This document shows, piece by piece, positions 3,777-6,364 of a stretch of DNA of 6,364 nt; positions within the stretch are counted from its first letter, which is position 1; each line of letters opens with the position of its first letter. The DNA is from Myxococcales bacterium. GTDB taxonomy: Bacteria > Myxococcota_A > UBA9160 > JALSIO01. The stretch covers positions 1-6,364 of the forward strand of contig JALSIO010000046.1 in assembly GCA_026989995.1 (NCBI GenBank), given 5' to 3'. The position numbers and the translations under genes were made by a program. The notes beneath the pieces were generated by a model. That model ran no database searches. It worked only from the letters and a program-made list of their open reading frames with translations, and had not been told where the DNA came from.

Positions 3777-6364
3777 GCACCGCTGCTGCGCTCGAGCCCG
3801 GCGTGCCGCTCCCCGTTCGCGTGGTGACCGCGGCCTCGCTCTTCGACGGACACGATGCCGCGATCCACATCATCCGCCGGCTGCTGCAGCTCCGCGGGGC
3901 CGAGGTCATCCACCTCGGACACGACCGCTCGGTGGACGAGATCGCGGAGGCCGCGCTGCAGGAGGACGCCGACGCAGTGGCGGTGTCCTCCTACCAGGGC
4001 GGGCACATGGAGTTCTTCAGCTACCTCGTGGCGCGGCTTCGGGAGCTCGGGATTGCCCACGTGCGCGTCTACGGAGGCGGAGGGGGCACCATCACGGCGG
4101 AGGAGGCCCGGAGCCTCGAAGCGGGCGGCGTGGCGCGGATCTTCCGCCCCGAAGATGGGCGGGCCCTCGGCCTCGAGGGGATGATCGACGAGATCCTGCG
4201 GGCCTGCCGTACCGTCCGGGCCGCCCGGCCGGTCGATGCGCCGCAGGAGCTCCTCGCCCGGCTGGCACCGGACGCCCCGGGGGCGGTGACGCGCCTCATC
4301 TCGTGGTTCGAAGCAGCACCGGCGGGAGCCGAGGAGCGGGAGGCGGTCCGGGAGGCGCTCCGGCGCCGCGCGGGCCGCGTGCCGGTGGTGGGGATCACCG
4401 GCACCGGCGGCGCGGGGAAGTCCTCCTTTGCCGACGAGATGCTCCGTCGCTTCCGCCTCGACGATCCCGAGGCCCGGATCGCGCTCCTGCTCGTCGATCC
4501 CACCCGGCGGCGGAGCGGGGGGGCACTGCTCGGCGACCGGATCCGGCTGAATGCGCTCTCCGGTCCGGGCGTGTTCGCGCGTTCGCTGGCCACCCGCCAG
4601 GCGCACCGGGCGCTCTCCGCGGTGGTGGACGACGCGCTGCTCGTGCTCCGGGCAGCAGGCTACGACCTGGTGCTGCTCGAGTCCGCGGGAATCGGGCAGG
4701 CGGACTCGGAGATCGTCGACCGCGTGGACCTTCCGGTCTACGTGATGACCCCGGAATACGGCGCTCCCTCGCAGCTCGAGAAGATCGACATGCTCGATCT
4801 CGCGGAGATCGTGGTGCTCAACAAGGCGGACCGCCCCGGCGCCGAGGATGCGCTCCGCGACGTCCGCAAGCAGTGGCGCCGGAATCGGGGGGCCTTCGAC
4901 CTGCCGGATGCCGAGCTGCCGGTGCTTCCGGCGGTGGCGCGGAGCTGGAACGACCCGGCCACGGAGCGGGTCTACCGCCTGTTGCGCCGCAAGGTGGCCG
5001 AGGCGGGCGGCGCGCGCTTCGGCGTGCCGCCGGCCGTGGAGCGGCCGGCTCCGCCGCTGCGGCCGCTGATCCCACCCGAGCGCAGCCACTACCTCGAGGA
5101 GATCGCCCGCACCGTGCGGGCCTACCGCGAGCGCACGAGGCGGGAGGCCGACCGCGCGCAGGAGGCCTTCGCCCTCGCCCGGAGCGTCGGCGCCTTCGGC
5201 GACGCGCCGCCGGCGGAGGCGCGCCCCTATCCGGCCGGGGAGGTGGAGGCACACCCCGATCCGCTCGTGCGGCGCCTCCGCGCCCGCTACAACGATGCGC
5301 TCGCGGCCCTCGAGCCCGAGAGCCTTCGCGCCCTGCAGGAGTGGGATGCGCTTCGGAAGCGCTACGGCGCCCCGGAGCAGAGCTACCGCGTCCGCGAGCG
5401 GGAGGTGGTGGTGCGCAACCACGTCACCACGCTCGCGGGAACGCCCCTTCCCCGGGTCGCGCTTCCCCGTACGGAGGCCTGGGGTGACCGCCTGCGGTTC
5501 CTCCGGATGGAGAACGTCCCGGGGTTCTTCCCCTTCACCGCGGGCGTCTTCCCCTTCAAGCGGGAGGAGGAGGCCCCCACCCGGATGTTCGCCGGCGAGG
5601 GCACCCCCGAGGCCACCAACCGGCGCTTCCACTTCCTGGCGCGGAACCAGGCCGGCGCCCGGCTCTCCACCGCCTTCGACAGCGTGACCCTCTACGGGCG
5701 GGATCCCGGCACCCGGCCGGACATCTACGGGAAGGTCGGCAACTCCGGGGTCTCGGTGTGCACCGTCGAGGATGCGGTCAAGCTCTACTCGGGCTTCGAC
5801 CTCGCCGCACCGAGCACCTCGGTCTCCATGACCATCAACGGCCCGGCGCCGGTGGTGCTCGCCTTCTTCCTGAATGCCGCCATCGACCAGCAGGTCGAAC
5901 GCCACCTGCGGGAGATCGGGCGCCTCGAGGAGGTCCGGCGCCGGCATCTGCCGGCGGACCCGCCGGTCTACCGGGGACCCCTGCCCGAGGGCCACGACGG
6001 CCTCGGGCTCTCGCTGCTGGGAATTCCGGGGCGGCGGGCGGTGGACGCGGAGACCTACCACCGCATCCGGAGCGAGGTGCTCGGGCGGATCCGCGGCACG
6101 GTGCAGGCGGACATCCTGAAGGAGGACCAGGCGCAGAACACCTGCATCTTCTCGACGGAGTTCTCGCTCGGGCTGATGGGAGACGTCCAGGAGTTCTTCG
6201 TCCGGAACCGCGTCCGGAACTTCTACTCGGTCTCCGTCTCGGGCTACCACATGGCCGAGGCGGGAGCGAATCCGATCACCCAGCTCGCCTTCACCCTGGC
6301 CAACGGCTTCACCTACCTCGAGGCGTGGCGGGCGCGCGGGCTGGCGGTGGACGACTTCGCACCG
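3773..6364 (+). CDS. icmF: Fused isobutyryl-CoA mutase (B12-binding + GTPase + mutase), C-terminus outside window
   Basis: The frame is open from ATG 3773 to the window end, giving 864 residues of a protein normally about 1,060-1,100. It interconverts isobutyryl-CoA and n-butyryl-CoA using adenosylcobalamin. Residues 14-125 form the B12-binding domain: LFDGHDAA with axial-ligand His27, SSYQGGH (72-78) and GGGGGT (101-106). Residues about 203-415 form the MeaB-like GTPase chaperone: P-loop GTGGAGKSS (210-218), VDPTRRRSGGALLGDR (241-256), ESAGIGQADSEI (303-314), MTPEYGAPSQLEK (325-337) and NKAD (350-353). A linker follows, then the mutase barrel from about 540, with FPFK (593-596), LSTAFDSVTLYG (631-642), DILKEDQAQNT (780-790) and catalytic His826 in SGYHMAEAGA. 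Phe in FPFK and Gln788 occupy positions held by Tyr and Arg in methylmalonyl-CoA mutase, supporting an isobutyryl/butyryl substrate. The ATGA overlap with merR indicates co-translation. Confidence 0.95.
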   Translation, partial: MSTAAALEPGVPLPVRVVTAASLFDGHDAAIHIIRRLLQLRGAEVIHLGHDRSVDEIAEAALQEDADAVAVSSYQGGHMEFFSYLVARLRELGIAHVRVYGGGGGTITAEEARSLEAGGVARIFRPEDGRALGLEGMIDEILRACRTVRAARPVDAPQELLARLAPDAPGAVTRLISWFEAAPAGAEEREAVREALRRRAGRVPVVGITGTGGAGKSSFADEMLRRFRLDDPEARIALLLVDPTRRRSGGALLGDRIRLNALSGPGVFARSLATRQAHRALSAVVDDALLVLRAAGYDLVLLESAGIGQADSEIVDRVDLPVYVMTPEYGAPSQLEKIDMLDLAEIVVLNKADRPGAEDALRDVRKQWRRNRGAFDLPDAELPVLPAVARSWNDPATERVYRLLRRKVAEAGGARFGVPPAVERPAPPLRPLIPPERSHYLEEIARTVRAYRERTRREADRAQEAFALARSVGAFGDAPPAEARPYPAGEVEAHPDPLVRRLRARYNDALAALEPESLRALQEWDALRKRYGAPEQSYRVREREVVVRNHVTTLAGTPLPRVALPRTEAWGDRLRFLRMENVPGFFPFTAGVFPFKREEEAPTRMFAGEGTPEATNRRFHFLARNQAGARLSTAFDSVTLYGRDPGTRPDIYGKVGNSGVSVCTVEDAVKLYSGFDLAAPSTSVSMTINGPAPVVLAFFLNAAIDQQVERHLREIGRLEEVRRRHLPADPPVYRGPLPEGHDGLGLSLLGIPGRRAVDAETYHRIRSEVLGRIRGTVQADILKEDQAQNTCIFSTEFSLGLMGDVQEFFVRNRVRNFYSVSVSGYHMAEAGANPITQLAFTLANGFTYLEAWRARGLAVDDFAP

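Noticed and set aside
3460..5487. 675-codon open frame on the plus strand overlapping merR and icmF
   Set aside because: It is out of phase with both genes, and its translation is repetitive Arg/Ala/Pro/Gly sequence typical of frame shadows.
3764..6250. 828-codon open frame on the minus strand, opposite icmF
   Set aside because: It is the antisense shadow of icmF. In GC-rich genes with G/C third positions the opposite strand often stays open. The translation is low in complexity, rich in Arg, Gly, Glu, His and Pro, and has no recognisable domain, whereas the + frame has clear IcmF motifs throughout.
3773..6364. Methylmalonyl-CoA mutase or 2-hydroxyisobutyryl-CoA mutase as the identity of the last gene
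   Set aside because: The fused B12-domain/GTPase/mutase order, the DGHDAA and TRRRSGGALLGDR motifs, and Phe and Gln at the acyl-pocket positions are those of IcmF. Methylmalonyl-CoA mutase would have Tyr and Arg there, and the hydroxyisobutyryl enzyme is not fused to a GTPase.
1..6364. Mobile elements, CRISPR arrays, tRNA or rRNA genes
   Set aside because: No transposase-like protein, terminal inverted repeats, regularly spaced repeats or tRNA/rRNA signatures were seen; the whole window is accounted for by five genes and two short gaps.

Overview
This GC-rich window (roughly 70% G+C by eye) carries five protein-coding genes, all on the + strand and packed tightly. It reads as a short-chain acyl-CoA metabolism locus from a high-GC bacterium. 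The gene set (fused isobutyryl-CoA mutase, MerR regulator, methylcrotonyl-type carboxyltransferase) would fit a myxobacterial/deltaproteobacterial or similar environmental lineage. That placement is a guess: no rRNA or other phylogenetic marker is present.

Layout. (1) 1-674: the C-terminal 223 residues of an acetyl-CoA acetyltransferase-type thiolase, its start lying before the window. (2) 677-1531: a complete 3-hydroxyacyl-CoA (3-hydroxybutyryl-CoA) dehydrogenase of 284 aa, two bases after the thiolase stop. (3) 1532-1600: a short gap with a strong inverted repeat. (4) 1601-3133: a complete 510-aa carboxyltransferase (beta) subunit of a biotin-dependent acyl-CoA carboxylase. (5) 3134-3284: a regulatory gap with a hairpin just after the carboxylase stop and a perfect 7+7 palindrome close to the next start. 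(6) 3285-3776: a 163-aa MerR-family regulator. (7) 3773-6364: a fused isobutyryl-CoA mutase (IcmF), joined to the regulator by an ATGA overlap. Its first 864 residues are present and the C-terminus (about 200-230 residues by family length) lies beyond the window. IcmF has no stop inside the window and was read directly from the sequence.

How they may work together. Thiolase and dehydrogenase interconvert acetyl-CoA, acetoacetyl-CoA and 3-hydroxybutyryl-CoA. IcmF interconverts n-butyryl-CoA and isobutyryl-CoA with adenosylcobalamin and a built-in GTPase chaperone. A crotonase and an acyl-CoA dehydrogenase, not seen here, would link the two halves. The carboxylase suggests a further C3-C6 acyl-CoA branch, but its biotin carboxylase/biotin carrier partner is not in the window. 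The MerR gene, co-translated with icmF, is the obvious candidate switch, perhaps analogous to LiuR-type MerR regulators of branched-chain acyl-CoA catabolism.

The genes belong to known families. The points most worth a second look are the Asn-Arg-Lys in place of the NAD-specifying Asp in the dehydrogenase, the non-canonical acyl pocket of the carboxylase, the possibly leaderless merR start beside a palindrome, and the structured hbd-carboxylase gap.
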